A DNA stretch of 64,000 bases from Sequoia sempervirens (Eukaryota; Streptophyta; Pinopsida; Cupressales; Cupressaceae). The notes below the pieces were generated by a model, which had not been told where the DNA came from, made no database searches, and worked only from the letters and a program-made list of their open reading frames with translations. Every line of letters begins with the position of its first letter. Within the stretch, counting starts at the first letter, position 1. The DNA lies in NCBI GenBank assembly GCA_007258455.2, contig VDFB02047230.1, forward strand, positions 160,526,635 to 160,590,634, read 5' to 3'. A program made the position numbers and the translations under genes. Shown here piece after piece: positions 9,277 through 21,441 of this stretch.

Positions 9277-12200
9277 ATGGCCAGCAATAACAGTGAAGGA
9301 GGTAAATCTATATAGCTTCGGCAATGTCAGTTTTAGTTAACAAAGTTGGTATCACCAGAGCTTGAATCCAAACATTTCAGTTTAAAGTTCTCACCAAAAA
9401 TTCTAAAATAAGTCTTTTCTTTTGGAATTTTATTTTATTTTCACTTTGAAATCTTCATTAGAAAAACTAAATTAGGAGTTCCAATATGGTACTTAAATTT
9501 TTTTTCTTTGATCTATTGTAGCATCTTCTTCCAATCGCAAGCATTCTGGTTTTGATTCAACTACTTCTCAGGCTTTAACTAGTTCTACTGCCAGTGGAAG
9601 CAAAATGAGGAAAGTAGAGAGCCACCATGGTCAAGGTCTCACCACTTCCATACCCACTTCAAAATCCAAATCATCCAACACAGCAGAAGCCGAAATTGAA
9701 ACTGAAAATGAAAAAATTGTAATGAAAGAATATAAAAACAAAGAAATCCAGTGGGAAGATAGCGAAAAAGATAAAGATGAAAATGAAAGTACAAAACTAT
9801 TAAATGTCATCATTGAAAATAATCTTTATGGTGTTAAGATCTGGTAATTAGTTTTTTTATGATTGCTACTTTGGGTTTAAGCTCTTAAAATGAAAAATAA
9901 GAAATTTCTTGAAACTTTTTAGATTTGACTGTGTAAAATATTTTGAATTATACTATATGATCTTTAGATCATGAAATATGATCCAAAATTTTGGTGAAAA
10001 ATGTTTACATAATCAAATTCAGAAACTTCTGTACAATTTCTTGAAATTTTGTGATTTGATTGGGTAAAATATTTTCAATCATACTCTGCAATCTGTAGTC
10101 AGATTCATTGAGATGATGAATCATGAAATACGATCCGAAATTGGATGAAAATTATTTTAAACAATCAAATCCAAATACTTTTAAATAATTTAGATATTTA
10201 ATATCCCTAATGAAAAATATGATTAGAAATTACAGTGGAAGCTTCACTGCTAAAGAAAATATAATTCTGATGTCTTTTTTTTTTTCTCCTATTTTCAACT
10301 GTGATGATCAAACAACAAAGCAGTTGCCCAGATGGAGCAGAGTTTTACTGGGAAAAGGATGAACTAAAAGATGTCATAAAAAAAAAGTCGAAAAAGTCGA
10401 AGTTTTGGTTATCTTCCAGTCACGTAGATACTATTATACAGTACGGACCCAGTTAATCTGTACCAAAACAGTATCATCCTTTAAGCCGATCAGATTTTAG
10501 ATCTACTTAAACAAAAGAGATTAGTTTATAAAAAAAATTGTTGGGTTTATTTTTTTCATTTAAGATTTTACAATTCATAAATCTAAAGAGATTCCATAGC
10601 TTCAGCAATTAATGATATTCATGAAAAGGGCATTGAACAAAATCGAAAAGAAGAGAAATGTAACCATCTGTTCTATCGATGTTGGAGAACATTTGATTCT
10701 TCACAGTTTTTTTTGTTCAGCACAGTTATTTTACTTAATATTATTATCCAATAATTCAAATTAACCCAGCAGAAATTGACCTGCAGTTTTCATCTGAGAG
10801 ATTTTCAGATGCAGTATCCATCGCATTTACTCTCTCAGAGAGTTAACATATGCTCTTCTTCTAAAATGGGTCAGAAATTGGGTATAGATCTTGATAAATC
10901 CGACCAAGAAACTGCTGCTAATGCTGTTAAGAAACTGTTGGAACGTCCTGGGATGCTCAAGAACGTTCAATATAATCTCATTCCTTTTCATTTCAAGTAA
11001 AGTACAATTCATTCCTGTCTTAAAATATAAATTTGGTGGCCCAGTTGAGTCCTTTTTTATTGACTTCAGTGATATTTTTAAAGGTGCTCTGTTATATTAA
11101 AATATTATGACCTTTTTTTAAATAATTGTTAGAAAGAAATTCTCTTAGATTTGAGGATTTAGTAGATAGTATCTCTTGGACAATTGATCAAAGATGAAGA
11201 CAGGTCTTCCCAAATTTTTTTCAATTGTATACAGATTAAAGGTGTGAAATTGAATAGAGAAGGGTCCAGCATTGTTCAGACTGGATCCTTAGGTAATGTT
11301 TTGTGGTCCGTAATTTGGTTTTTTGGGTTTGTTTTAGCTTGTCAGCTTAGATGCGGTTGTTTTGTTTTGGTCCCATCTGTACTCTTGTTGGGTTGGATTT
11401 GATCTATTCTATTTTTTTGTAATGGATTTATGATGCCTTCAAAACCAACTTTAATCATTAGAGAAGGGTCTAGCATTGTTTAGACTGGATCCTTAGGTAA
11501 TGTTTTGTGGTCTGTATATAATTTGGTTTTTTAAGGTTTGTTCTAGCTTGTCAGCTTAGATGTAATTGTTTTGTTTTGGTCCCATCTGTACTCTTCTTAT
11601 GTTGGATTTGATATGTTCTATCTTTTGTAACGGATTTATGATACCATCAAAGCCAACTTTTATATTTCTTTGTTTTTGCAGAAGACACTGGCACTTATTT
11701 ATCATTTGTGGTCTAGATGGACAGACGTCTTCTTCCCATCCACAGATTTTGTATCTCAATTCTTTGGAAATGTGCAGAATAAATGAACTAATGCAGCATG
11801 CAATAACACAGTAAGTATTTATATTAAGTATGATATATATGTTTTAAGCTTATGTTCCCAATGTAACTAATATATTACATTTATCTTATTTCAGAGTTGT
11901 TGAAGATAAGACTGGAAGTAGGGCTACTTGGTCTGATTTAAAGGAATGGCCTGCCATCACAATTTTCATTTTCATTTACAGATTGTTTTTGTCTTTCAGG
12001 ATTTTGTGTTAAATATTTCAATGGATGAATACAGGTTCCTCAGCAGAGCAATACACATGACTGTGGGTTTTTCGTAGTGGAATTTGTATATGAATTTTTA
12101 GTTAACTTGGTGAGCCCGGATCAAAAGGATTTTGCAGTTGCGGTGAGTACTATTCTTTCAAGTTAGTAAATTTGATTAGTTAGAATTTGACATAATAGAA

Positions 12201-12666
12201 TTTATTTCAATTTATGATTTAATTCAGTTAGTTCTATTAATGTTGAGAGGTATTTTATAATGTTGGCACCTTAAAAAAAAATCTTAAAATTGACAGTCAT
12301 TTACATGTTAAAATAATAATATTTAGGAATAAATATAACATTTCTAAGATAAACATGCATAAAATCTATATCTTTATATACATATTATATATTTTAAGTA
12401 GAATAAAATATTTAGTTAAATAAAATAATTTCAAATTGATATTTCTGAACATTTTTAAATAGATGTATTTAAGATATTTATACAAATTTTATTTATTTAA
12501 ATTATTTGAAAAAATACGAAACATAATTTAATTTCAGATGTTAGAATTTGATGATTTAAGTTTTGGAGATACTTCACGTAAAGAATTTCGTGAACTTATG
12601 TTATATTACCTTTTTAAATTCAAAGATGAAAATCAAGCTGTTGAAATTAAACCAAGTAAGCTGTAA
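9277..12666 (+). pseudogene. Ulp1/SENP-type (C48) SUMO protease gene, copy A, probably defective
   Basis: Family role: SUMO-specific cysteine proteases mature SUMO or remove it from proteins. Exons by splice sites and phase: 9277-9301 (ATG, MASNNSEG), 9522-9843, 10321-10440, 10787-10996, 11682-11810, then about 11895-12034 (unclear), 12035-12142 and 12538-12666 (stop TAA). Exons 1-5 join in phase for 268 residues. Residues 1-115 are a Ser/Lys/Glu-rich N-terminus. The protease domain follows, with YNLIPFHFK, catalytic His in RHWHLFIICG (about residue 228), then VPQQSNTHDCGFFVVEF with the catalytic Cys (codon 12062-12064). The expected catalytic Asp is Asn (LYLNSLE, codon 11758-11760). Exon 6 reads VVEDKTGSRATWSDLKEW, then a stop; DFVLNISMDEY just before VPQQ is out of frame by one base. 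Introns are retained, so this is no retrocopy. It may be a decaying gene or a catalytically dead paralogue. Confidence 0.7.
11257..11665 (+). repeat. Intronic tandem repeat, two units of about 204 bp
   Basis: Lies in the intron between exons 4 and 5 of the Ulp1-like gene. Units start at GAGAAGGGTC (11257 and 11461) and contain ACTGGATCCTTAGGTAATG, GGTCCCATCTGTACTCTT and GGATTTATGATGCC. Copy B has three units of 216 bp at the same place. The last unit runs close to the splice acceptor. Confidence 0.9.
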
Positions 12667-13521
12667 GAATTATTATTTTTTCTTTCCTTTTTACAACAAT
12701 CTAGTGAACATGCCAGTGAAGTTTGATAGGGTCATTGGACATTAGATACAATATTGTTTGAGTTGAGATATTCTAGTGTTGCTTGACACAGTAAGCTTTG
12801 AGGAATATTGGCATGCCAATCAAAGTGGCGACCATGAAGATTGAAGATAGCTACAAATGAAAGATATGATAATTTAGACTTGTTTCAACTCCACGATGTG
12901 GTATTTGTGGTTATTTGAAAAACACAGTAAGAAGAGATTTTTTTCTTTTTCTCTCTGCAACTATATGCATTGCATATAATATCCTAATGAATTTAGATTG
13001 TAAATTGCACATGACTACAGTGCTCATATTTATTTCTAAAATTAATAAAAATATCAGTTTCTTAAATATAATTTTAATAGTTAGAAATGTTGTTACAGTA
13101 TAGTTTAGATCTGGTGAGGTGTTAAATGTTCTTATCATATGTCTCATTAATTTGATTGTTTAGTTTCAGTTTATCTAATATAAAATTGATGTTATACATT
13201 TTCATAAATTTAACATTTAATTTATAATCAATAATATTTTGGAAATATTTCACATCTATATGTAAAAATATTTACATCTTTATGTAAAAATTTGACTAGT
13301 GTTTTTATATAATTTGATTTCAGAGCAAGATTTCAATCTACCAAATGTATAAAATGACTACTACATTTGGACTTAGAACTATTTTAAGGCCAGATTACTT
13401 TTGATTCTTATGTCTAGAATTTAAGCATATTTTTTCTCAAGAGTCCATGGACCAATATGTGTGGATGTTTCTCCAAGGGAAAACATGTCACTGTCACAAT
13501 GACCCACCAATTAAATTCTGT

Positions 13522-13960
13522 GAAGTGTTAAATATTCTTGATAAAATACAGAATTGACATTAATTGATTGTCTATTTTCAACTCATCTTTAAATTTATTT
13601 TCTTTATATAAATTTGACTATCATATTCGATGAAGTGTTAAATGTTCTTGATAAATATAGAAAATTGACACATTAATTTCCGATTGTTTATTTTCAATTC
13701 ATCTAATTTTTTTATTTATAAATTTGATGTCATCTTCATGAAGTGTTAAATATTCTTGATAAATACAGAAATTGATATTAATTCTTGATTGTCTACTTTC
13801 AATTTATCTAAATTTCTATTTACTCTTATATAAATTTGAGATCATATTCGATGAAGTGTTAAATATTCTTGATAAATACAAAAATTGATATTAATTTGAT
13901 TGTCTATTTCAATTCATCTAAATTTCTTTACTTATATAAATTTGACGTGTCATAAATCTT
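13522..13960 (+). repeat. Tandem array, four units of about 110 bp
   Basis: Units start with GAAGTGTTAAAT(A/G)TTCTTGA at 13522, 13632, 13740 and 13853. Each includes TTGATTGTCTATTTTCAA and ends in TATATAAATTTGA. A more degenerate relative begins near 13115. Copy B keeps only the last unit (about 30928). Confidence 0.85.
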
Positions 13961-14134
13961 GTTAAGAATAAAACATTTGATTTAAAATTAATTATTATTT
14001 TAATATCTTATTTTTATAAGTAAAAATAATGTGGAATCGCCCCTATATGATTTGATTAATAGTCATATATATGTTTGGTAGATTGATTCTTCTTCTTTAG
14101 CTCTCTATTGTTTTGATGATGGATCATATAGTGT

Positions 14135-14312
14135 GGTTTGAAATGTTGAAGAAAAAACTCCAACACAATCAAAACTCATAAATAATAGTGAATAACAATA
14201 TGAATTGTGGAAACTTGATATTGCAATTTGAAATGTAGAAGCAAAAGACTCCAACACAATCAAATCCATAAATAATGGTGAATAATAATATGAATTGTGG
14301 AAACTTGATATC
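14135..14312 (+). repeat. 92-bp direct duplication
   Basis: TTTGAAATGT(T/A)GAAG starts both units (14135 and 14227), each ending in AATTGTGGAAACTTGATAT. It is also present in copy B (31214 and 31304). Confidence 0.85.
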
Positions 14313-14949
14313 ATTAATTGAACATATATTTAAAATCTACCAAATATATAAATGATATTAAGTCTAAACCCAAAACTATTTTATGGCTGAACTAAAAGAT
14401 ATCTTGTATCTAGAATTTAAACACATTTTTCTTGAGAGTTGTGTCAACCCATTTGTGTGGATGAATTATGGTTGATTAAAGACTTTAGTCCAGGAATGCA
14501 TTGTCTTTGACATGTAGATTTAAGTTGTAGAACCCATGAGAAAAAATATCACTGTCACATTTTCCCACTATATATATGCATGTTACCTATATTACCCATA
14601 AATTGCTACCATGCCATGTTAGCTACATGAAACATGGACCTCAAATTAAACTAATTTGGATAAAAGCAATATTTAGAGACCTATGACAGTTAGTGATGAT
14701 TGTCACTAGCGGCATGGCTTGACTAAAAGTTGTTACATGTTAAACTTAAATTCATGAGCATGCCAACATGTAGTTCATTTAGTTTGATATATGATATCAA
14801 CTCAAACATAGATTTTTTATTATATTATCATGATAAACTTGGATTACTTTTGACACAAGAAACATTTACAAATTTATTGCTTGAGTATTTAGTTGTTTAG
14901 GTAGTTAGTATTATAAATCTAATAATTTTTCTGAACCTCTTTAGATCCT

Positions 14950-15304
14950 CACTTGAGGAGGCCATGATTTCCTACATCACATATAGTTCAAGACTACTTA
15001 TCTAGTAGCTAGAGAAAATTAATTATTTTTTTGTGGACACATGGAGTTTAATTTCAATTCATTCAAAAATTGATTATTGAATGGTAATTAAATGATAAAT
15101 GACAAAATATAGCTAATTTTTCCCTGAATCTAAATCTCACAAAGACACATGGAATCTAAGAGTACTTCACATCTTAGCATTTAATTATCTCTAATTTTTT
15201 AAGGATGATTAGTTGGTAGCTACAAATATAATACTACCAAATCCTATAAATTTGTAAGGGAGGCTTAGATGTCTTTTCTAACTCTCAAACCTCTTGTTAG
15301 AGTT
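14950..15304 (+). repeat. Dispersed repeat family R, left part, cut by gap
   Basis: GAGGAGGCCATGATTTCCTA through CTACCAAATCCTATAAATTT is shared, with divergence, by 32030 onward, 42463 onward and 54603 onward. It may be an LTR or UTR of an unclassified element. The contig ends inside it. Confidence 0.6.
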
Positions 15305-15404
15305 NNNNNNNNNNNNNNNNNNNNNNNNNNNNNNNNNNNNNNNNNNNNNNNNNNNNNNNNNNNNNNNNNNNNNNNNNNNNNNNNNNNNNNNNNNNNNNNN
15401 NNNN
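15305..15404. other. Assembly gap, 100 N
   Basis: Exactly 100 N, a conventional scaffold-join length, so the true distance is unknown. The sequence on either side is unrelated: a family R repeat ends on the left and a LINE starts on the right. Confidence 0.95.
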
Positions 15405-15600
15405 ATTTTTTGGTGGGATAAATCCAAAAATAGAGTTGAGAGGGTAGAAGGTTTCAAGAGAATTTTATTTTTATAGAAAATAGACTTTATTGTAGTCCTT
15501 TGATGTTATTTTGTATAATGAGGGTATGAAATAAAGTATAAACTTTAAGATGTGACCAATTTTATAAGGCCAAAGGTGCCAAACTTAGATCTAGACTTAT
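15405..15600 (+). mobile_element. LINE fragment left of the copia insertion
   Basis: Broken frames give VERVEGFKRILFL and RPKVPNLDLDLL-like sequence, compatible with the stretch between endonuclease and reverse transcriptase of a plant L1. The LINE resumes after the copia element at 21442, so the copia is nested in it. Low confidence for the exact domain. Confidence 0.45.
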
Positions 15601-16465
15601 TGTTGGAAATCAAGGTATAAATTGCAATAATATGAACTTATAAAAGTGGTTACAAATATGAAATTATATATTCAAGATTATCATAAAAAGATAATGTGAT
15701 TAACAATTACAACAATGAAAGAAAAATTGCAATACCAAAAGTCATCAAACACAAGTTACACAAGATGTACATGGAGAAACCCTTGTGGAAAAAAATCCAC
15801 ACCCAAAGAGATCCAATTTTTGTATTAATTTTCAAGGAAGTACATCAATACAACAATCCTCTTTGTAATCCAACAACACTTTGTTGCTTTGACAACCTGC
15901 AAAATAACTCTTTCAAAAAACCATCTCAAGGCTCCAATATATAGAAGTTTGTGGGAGAGAATACCAAAAATGGTATTCCAAACAAGAAAAACCACCCAAA
16001 AAAACCCATGCCCCCTTAGTGGATAACCCATAAACATGGAATATAATATTAAATTATCACATGGCCTTCACATGGGTGCCTAACCCATAGCCAATTAGAA
16101 TTGGTCAAACCCGAGTGCTCCGTAACTTATTGACAACTCCAATGCCTGCATGCAAGAGAATGCACCGACATACAAACCTAGGCACCCAATCATGCAAGAG
16201 CATACAAAATATGCAAATAAAATGCAAGGAAATGCACACTAAAGTGATCCCCACTCACAAAGTTGGACTCCCAAGAGGGATATCCTCCCATAATTCTTTG
16301 TAATCACCACTATAAAGGTACACCTCTTTGAATGCAATTACAATTTGTCATAAGAAAATAAATAATAAATATTTTGTCCCTCATGTACCCTAGAACACTT
16401 TCCAAAGAATGTGGAGACACATAAATCAACTTAGGATAACAATTACAATGTCACATATCCTAACA
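15601..16465 (-). repeat. Copia 3' LTR
   Basis: On the plus strand it begins TGTTGGAAATCAAGG and ends CACATATCCTAACA, keeping TG...CA. About 865 bp. Confidence 0.85.
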
Positions 16466-16477
16466 TTCTCCCACTTG
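16466..16477 (-). other. Copia polypurine tract
   Basis: TTCTCCCACTTG on the plus strand reads CAAGTGGGAGAA on the minus strand, directly next to the 3' LTR. This is the expected plus-strand primer site. Confidence 0.8.
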
Positions 16478-16676
16478 ACATTATACATTGCAATTACATC
16501 CATGAGATACAAATAAAACATAATCAAGTACAGAGATCAAGGCCCATGGCCTTCCTGCACCAAGAGACCTTATCCGTGGTCATTGGCTTCATGACATAAT
16601 TTGCAACATTATCTGAAGTGTCAAACTTCTCAATCAAAAACTTACCATTCTCTACTATTTCTCGCACAAAGTGATA

Positions 16677-18100
16677 CTAAACATCAACATGATTAGTACA
16701 GGCATGATACATAGGATTTTTGGCTAAACATATGGCACTTTGACTATCACACCTAATCCTCACTATTGTGCAATCAAAACTAATTCCATTACTAAGTCTT
16801 TGTAACCAAACCACCTCCTTAGAGGTAGGTGTAGCAACCATATACTCTGCTTCAATGATGGACAATGCAACTATAGGTTGCCTCTTACTCATCCAACTTA
16901 TTGCACCTCCAAACAAAGTAAAAACATAGCCACTAGTTGACCTTTGAGTATCCAAGTCACCTGACCAATGTACATCAACAAAACCCGGTATGTCCAATGA
17001 CTTATCCACATCATCAATACCATGATAAACCAAATAGTAATATGAAGTACCACACAAATATCTAAAAACCCTCTTAACAAAAGTCTAATGCTCTCTACTA
17101 GGGTTAGACATAAACTTGCTCAAAATTCCCACTGCTTGGGCTATATCTGGTCTAGTGAAAACCATTGCATACATCAAACTACCAATAACACTAACATAAG
17201 GAACATTATACATCTCTTCAATATAATCATCAAAATTAGGACACATGTCTAAACTCAACTTAGTATCAATTAAAAATGGAATATTTACTGGTTTATAGTC
17301 ATGCATATTAAACCTCTGCAAAATGGTATGAACATACTTACTCTAAATTAACCAAAGCTTTCTATGAACCCAGTCTCTATTGATCTCCATCCCAAAAATA
17401 TATTTTGTAGCCCCCGAGTACTTCATATCAAATGTGGTAGAATACTGAGTCTTAAGATCCCTAATCATCACCTTGTTGTCACCCATAAACAACATATCAT
17501 CAACATACATGAAGATGATTAGTACCTGATCATCAATAACCTTAATATTTAAATCGAATGATCCTCTTCGCTCCTAAAAAAACCCAAATTCAATGCAAAG
17601 GCATCAAAATTTTGGTACCACATCCTAGGTGACTGTTTCAAACCATATAAAGATCTCTTTAACCTACAAACCAAGTGTTCTTTTCCTTTCACAAAAAAAT
17701 CATTAGGCTATCACATATAAATCTCTTCCTCAAGATCCCCATGCAAGAAATCAATTTTAACATCCATTTTCTCTATTTAAAAATCATAAGCAACAACAAT
17801 AGATAATAGGAATCTAATAGAAGTTAACTTAGCAATAGGAGAGAAAATTTCACTGAAATCAATTTCCTCTCTCTAGGAGTAGCCCTGGGCCACCAATTTG
17901 GCCTTGTACTTCTCTAATTGACCATCTGATTCAAATTTATTTTTAAATACCTACTTACAACCAATGGGATTCCTTCCTTTGGGAAAACTCAAAAGATATC
18001 AAGTACGGAAAATATCCAAAGCCATCATCTCCTCTTGCATGGCCTACATCCAAGATTCACTCTCTTCTAATGAAAGAGACTCCTTGTAGGATCTAGGTTC
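16677..18100 (-). pseudogene. Copia reverse transcriptase and RNase H, broken
   Basis: RNase H at 16677-17057 is recognised by GFVDVHWSGDLDTQRSTSGY, ISWMSKRQPIVALS and EAEYMVAT. The RT connection region at 17085-17321 has GSLMYAMVFTRPDIAQAVG. The active-site YVDD is encoded at 17496-17507 within FMYVDDMLFMGDN. Several stops lie between these blocks, and the N-terminal RT (17600-18000) is only readable in pieces. It replicates retrotransposon RNA in intact relatives; here it is inactive. Confidence 0.85.
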
Positions 18101-18355
18101 ATTGTCAGTACTCAACAAAGCAAATAAACAACAAAAAATGGATGGGATATACCTATCGACTGGATTATGTTGTCTTGTGGATCTTCTCACGGTAGGAGTA
18201 AGGGGTTCTTGCTACTCTTCTTCTTCTACATGCTCTTCCTTCACATCATCTAAACTCTTTGAACCTTTTTCTTCCTCTCCATCCTCTAATCCATTTGGTT
18301 TTTCTTCCACATGTGCATCTTCTTGCTTTTCAATATTTGTCTAAAAGTGCACTAT

Positions 18356-19256
18356 TTATGTCTTAGATTTCTCCTTTGGTTGTTCTTCACCTGAGTAAGC
18401 TCTAAACTCCTTGAAAATCACATCTCTAGAGAAAACCATTTTATGTGTTAGTGAATTCAAAAGCTTATAACCTTTTATATTCTCACCATAACCAACAAAG
18501 ATACATTTTTGTGCTTTTGGATCCAACTTAGAATGCTTCTCTTGAGGCACATGAACAAAATCCTCACAACCAAAGACCCTTAAATGTGAAACAAAAAGAC
18601 TTTCTATCTATCCACACTTCATAAGGAGTTTTATCAACAAGAGTGAACAAGGAGATCTATAAACCAAATAACATGCAGTACTTATAGTCTATCAAGCCTA
18701 ACACTACTCAACATGCTCCTAGCTCTTTCCATCAAGGTTTGGTTCATTATTTTTGCTACTCCATTTTGTTGAGGTGTATAAGGAGTAGTCTTTTTCTAAA
18801 GAATACGTGCATGCTTACAGAACTCATCAAATTCCATAGAACAATATTCATCCCCATTGTCAGATCTCAACACCCTTATCTTATAATTTGTTTGCTTCTC
18901 AACTAAGGCTTTACATTCCTTGAACTTAAATAAAACCTCAGATTTTGTATGCATAAAATAAATATAGGTGTATCTTGACACATCATTAATGAAAGTAACA
19001 TACTAACGAGATTTTCCAAATGAGTCAACATCCACTGGTCCAAACACATCTGAATGAATGATATCTAATAATCTCTTAGCTTTATTAGTCCCATTAGGAA
19101 ATTATGATCTATTCTATTTACAAACATACAATGCTCATAAAGTTCATTTTTACTAATAGAATAATCAAAAATAGCATCAACCAAATTTCTATTCAAAATG
19201 GTCTTAAGATCCTGTTCATGTATGTGACCCAATCTATGGTGCCACAACATACACAT
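18356..19256 (-). pseudogene. Copia integrase and GAG-pre-integrase region, broken
   Basis: From the minus-strand 5' side: LWHHRLGHIHEQDLKTI (pre-integrase with HHCC-like histidines, 19065-19256), integrase core with RVLRSDNGDEYCS (18843-18870), and C-terminal DPKAQKCIFVGYGENIKGYK (18356-18550), the usual copia integrase C-terminal motif. In-frame stops separate the pieces. Confidence 0.85.
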
Positions 19257-19261
19257 GCATT

Positions 19262-20526
19262 TTAAATGCCAGTTACATTGATAGAGTTACAAAAAGTGGA
19301 AGTATTAAGTCTAAACAAGGTTCCTATCCAAGATCCCTTAGCAATCACCAAACTCCCTCTTACCAACCTGCACCCAAACTTGTCAATTGTCACATGCATT
19401 CCAAAATCATTCAACTTGGATACTGAAAGTAAATTTCTCACAAGTCCTAGAATATGTAAAACATGATCAAGGGTTTTAACTCTCCCATCACTAAAACACA
19501 ACTTTCCCTTTCCCTTACCAACAATTTTCTTTGTGTTGTTATCACCAAGGAAAACTTCTCCCCTATCATAATTTGAATATGAAGTAAACCACTCCTTGTG
19601 AGGAGTCATATGGTAGAAGCAACTTGAATCAATAAACCAAGCAGATCATCACTAATAGTGTTAGCAAAAATAAACAAAGCATCAAAATCACCATCTTCTG
19701 AGGACTTTTTGTGGAAGTATCCAAACTATTTTTCTTGTTTCTACACTCCTTCACATGCCCTCTCTTACCACAATTCCAACACTTTACTCTTCTTGGGGGT
19801 TTTAGATTGACTTGTATCTCTTTTTGTCCCATTTAGGCCCTCCTTTTTCTTTGGACCTTCCTCACACATGCAAGACATCTTGGGATCCCACATTCATAGA
19901 ATTTCTCCTCATCTCTTCTGAAAGAAGTATAGCAATGAGACTATCCATCTCCAATTTTGTACCACTACCACTTATGGCAACAATTAGATTTTCCCAAGAT
20001 TCGGGTAAAGAACAAAGCATCAAAATACATTTATCTTCATCTTCTATCTTAACATATATAGATGTAATTTGACTTATAATCATATTGAAAAAAATTAAAT
20101 TTTCTGTAATAGAATCACCACCCTTCATTTTCAAAGAATACAAACATCTGTTTAGATATATAACTTATTAGTTATAATTCGACTTTGGTAGATTTCACCT
20201 ATCCTCCTCCACAACTTGAGTTTAGTAGATTCTTATGAAACATTCAAGAGGATGAAATTTGAAAGACACAACTGAATAGTCCCTCATGCATTCTTGTCCA
20301 TTTTATTTCAATCTTCATCAAGCGTCAATTTTGGTTTCTTTTCACCAGAAAATGTCCACCACTGATCTCTCTCTTCAAGGAGATCCTCAATCTTCAACTT
20401 CCATATATGGTATCCAGTGCCAGTGAACTTCTCAATATCTAGATGAGAGGTAGAAGCCACATGGTTTACAATCTTCTTCACAAATATGCGAAACCCAAAA
20501 TGCACAAGCTCCCACTGCAAGGTCAA
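19262..20526 (-). pseudogene. Copia gag and protease region, broken
   Basis: Gag begins near 20526 with FTGTGYHIWKLKIEDLL (the copia gag start motif) and continues at 19862-20143 with LMLCSLPESWENLI. A CCHC zinc knuckle, CWNCGKRGHVKEC, lies at about 19743-19787. The protease-to-pre-integrase part at 19262-19609 includes HVLHILGLVRNLLSVSKL. Frame is lost several times. Confidence 0.85.
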
Positions 20527-20576
20527 AAAGCCTTAACACTCAAAAGAAAGGTGTCCCTCTCTTAACAAAACCATTA

Positions 20577-20590
20577 GCTTTGATATAAAA
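20577..20590 (-). other. Copia primer-binding site, degenerate
   Basis: CTTTGATATAAAA on the plus strand reads TTTTATATCAAAG on the minus strand. It retains the TATCAAAG core of the initiator-tRNA-Met-type site TGGTATCAGAGC next to the 5' LTR. Confidence 0.55.
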
Positions 20591-21441
20591 TATTAGAAAT
20601 CAAGGTATAACTTGCATCAATTTGAACTTATAAAAGTAGTTACAAATCTGAAATTATATATTCAAGATTACCATAGAAAATTATGTGATTGACAATTACA
20701 ACAAAAAATGCAATACCACAAGTCATCAAACACAAGTGACACAAGATATACGTGGAGAAACCCTTGCAGAAAAAAAATCCACATCCAAAGAGATCCAATA
20801 TTTGTATTAATCTTGAGGAAGTACATCAATACAACAATCCTCTCTGTAATCCAACAACACTTCATCGCTCTGACAACTTGCAAATAAACTCTTACAAACC
20901 ACCATCTCAAGGCTCCAATATATAGAAGTTTGTGGGAGAGAATACCACAAATGGTATCTAAAACCAACAAGAAAAACCAATGACCCCCTAGTAGACAACC
21001 CATAAACATGACATAAAATATTAAATTATCACATAGCCTTCACATGGGCGCCTAACCCACAACCAATTAGAATTGGTCAAACTTGAGTGAGCTCCATAAC
21101 TCACTAATGACTCTGACGGCTACATGCAAGTGCACGCACCAACATGAAAACCTAGGAGCCCAACCATGCAAGAGCATGTAAAACATTCAAATAACATGCA
21201 ACGACACATGCACACCAAAGTGGTCCCCACTCACAAAGTTGGACACCCAAGAGGAATATCCTCCCAAAATGCTTTGTAACCGCCACCATAAAGGTCCACC
21301 TCTTTGAATGCAATTACAATTTTTGATAGGAAAATAAATAATAAATATTTTGTCCTTCATGTCCCCTATAACACTTTCCAAAGAATGTGGAGACAAATAA
21401 ATCAACTTAAGATAGCAATTATAATGTCACCTATCCTAACA
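20591..21441 (-). repeat. Copia 5' LTR
   Basis: Begins TATTAGAAATCAAGG (TG changed to TA) and ends CACCTATCCTAACA on the plus strand. About 851 bp, collinear with 15601-16465. Confidence 0.85.

Larger units (their letters stand above)
12667..15304 (+). other. 3' flank of the Ulp1-like gene, non-coding repeats
   Basis: No gene was recognised. Contains the roughly 110-bp array (13522-13960), a 92-bp duplication (14135-14312) and, near the contig end, a copy of the dispersed repeat seen again at 32030 and 42463. The segment of about 12994-13826 is absent from copy B. Confidence 0.6.
15601..21441 (-). mobile_element. Ty1/copia retrotransposon, full length but decayed
   Basis: LTRs at 15601-16465 and 20591-21441 flank a minus-strand gag-pol in the copia order: gag, protease region, integrase, reverse transcriptase, RNase H. 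The polypurine tract lies next to the left LTR and the primer-binding site next to the right LTR, which fixes the orientation. The LTRs differ at about one base in ten where compared. Many stops and frameshifts break pol. No clean 5-bp target duplication is visible (CTTAT on the left, TATTG on the right). Confidence 0.9.

Noticed and set aside
11556..11759. Minus-strand ORF of 67 codons, also at 29463-29666
   Set aside because: It is the antisense shadow of the Ulp1 His exon and adjoining intron; its identity between copies follows from the DNA.
9277..12666. Ulp1 domain as part of a Mutator-like (Kaonashi-type) transposon
   Set aside because: No transposase, no terminal inverted repeats and no 9-bp duplication were seen around the gene in either copy.
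13522..13960. CRISPR-like regular repeats
   Set aside because: Units of about 110 bp repeat along their whole length with no unique spacers, in a plant genome.
15294..15476. ORF running through the N gap
   Set aside because: Most of it is unknown bases, and the gap joins unrelated contigs.
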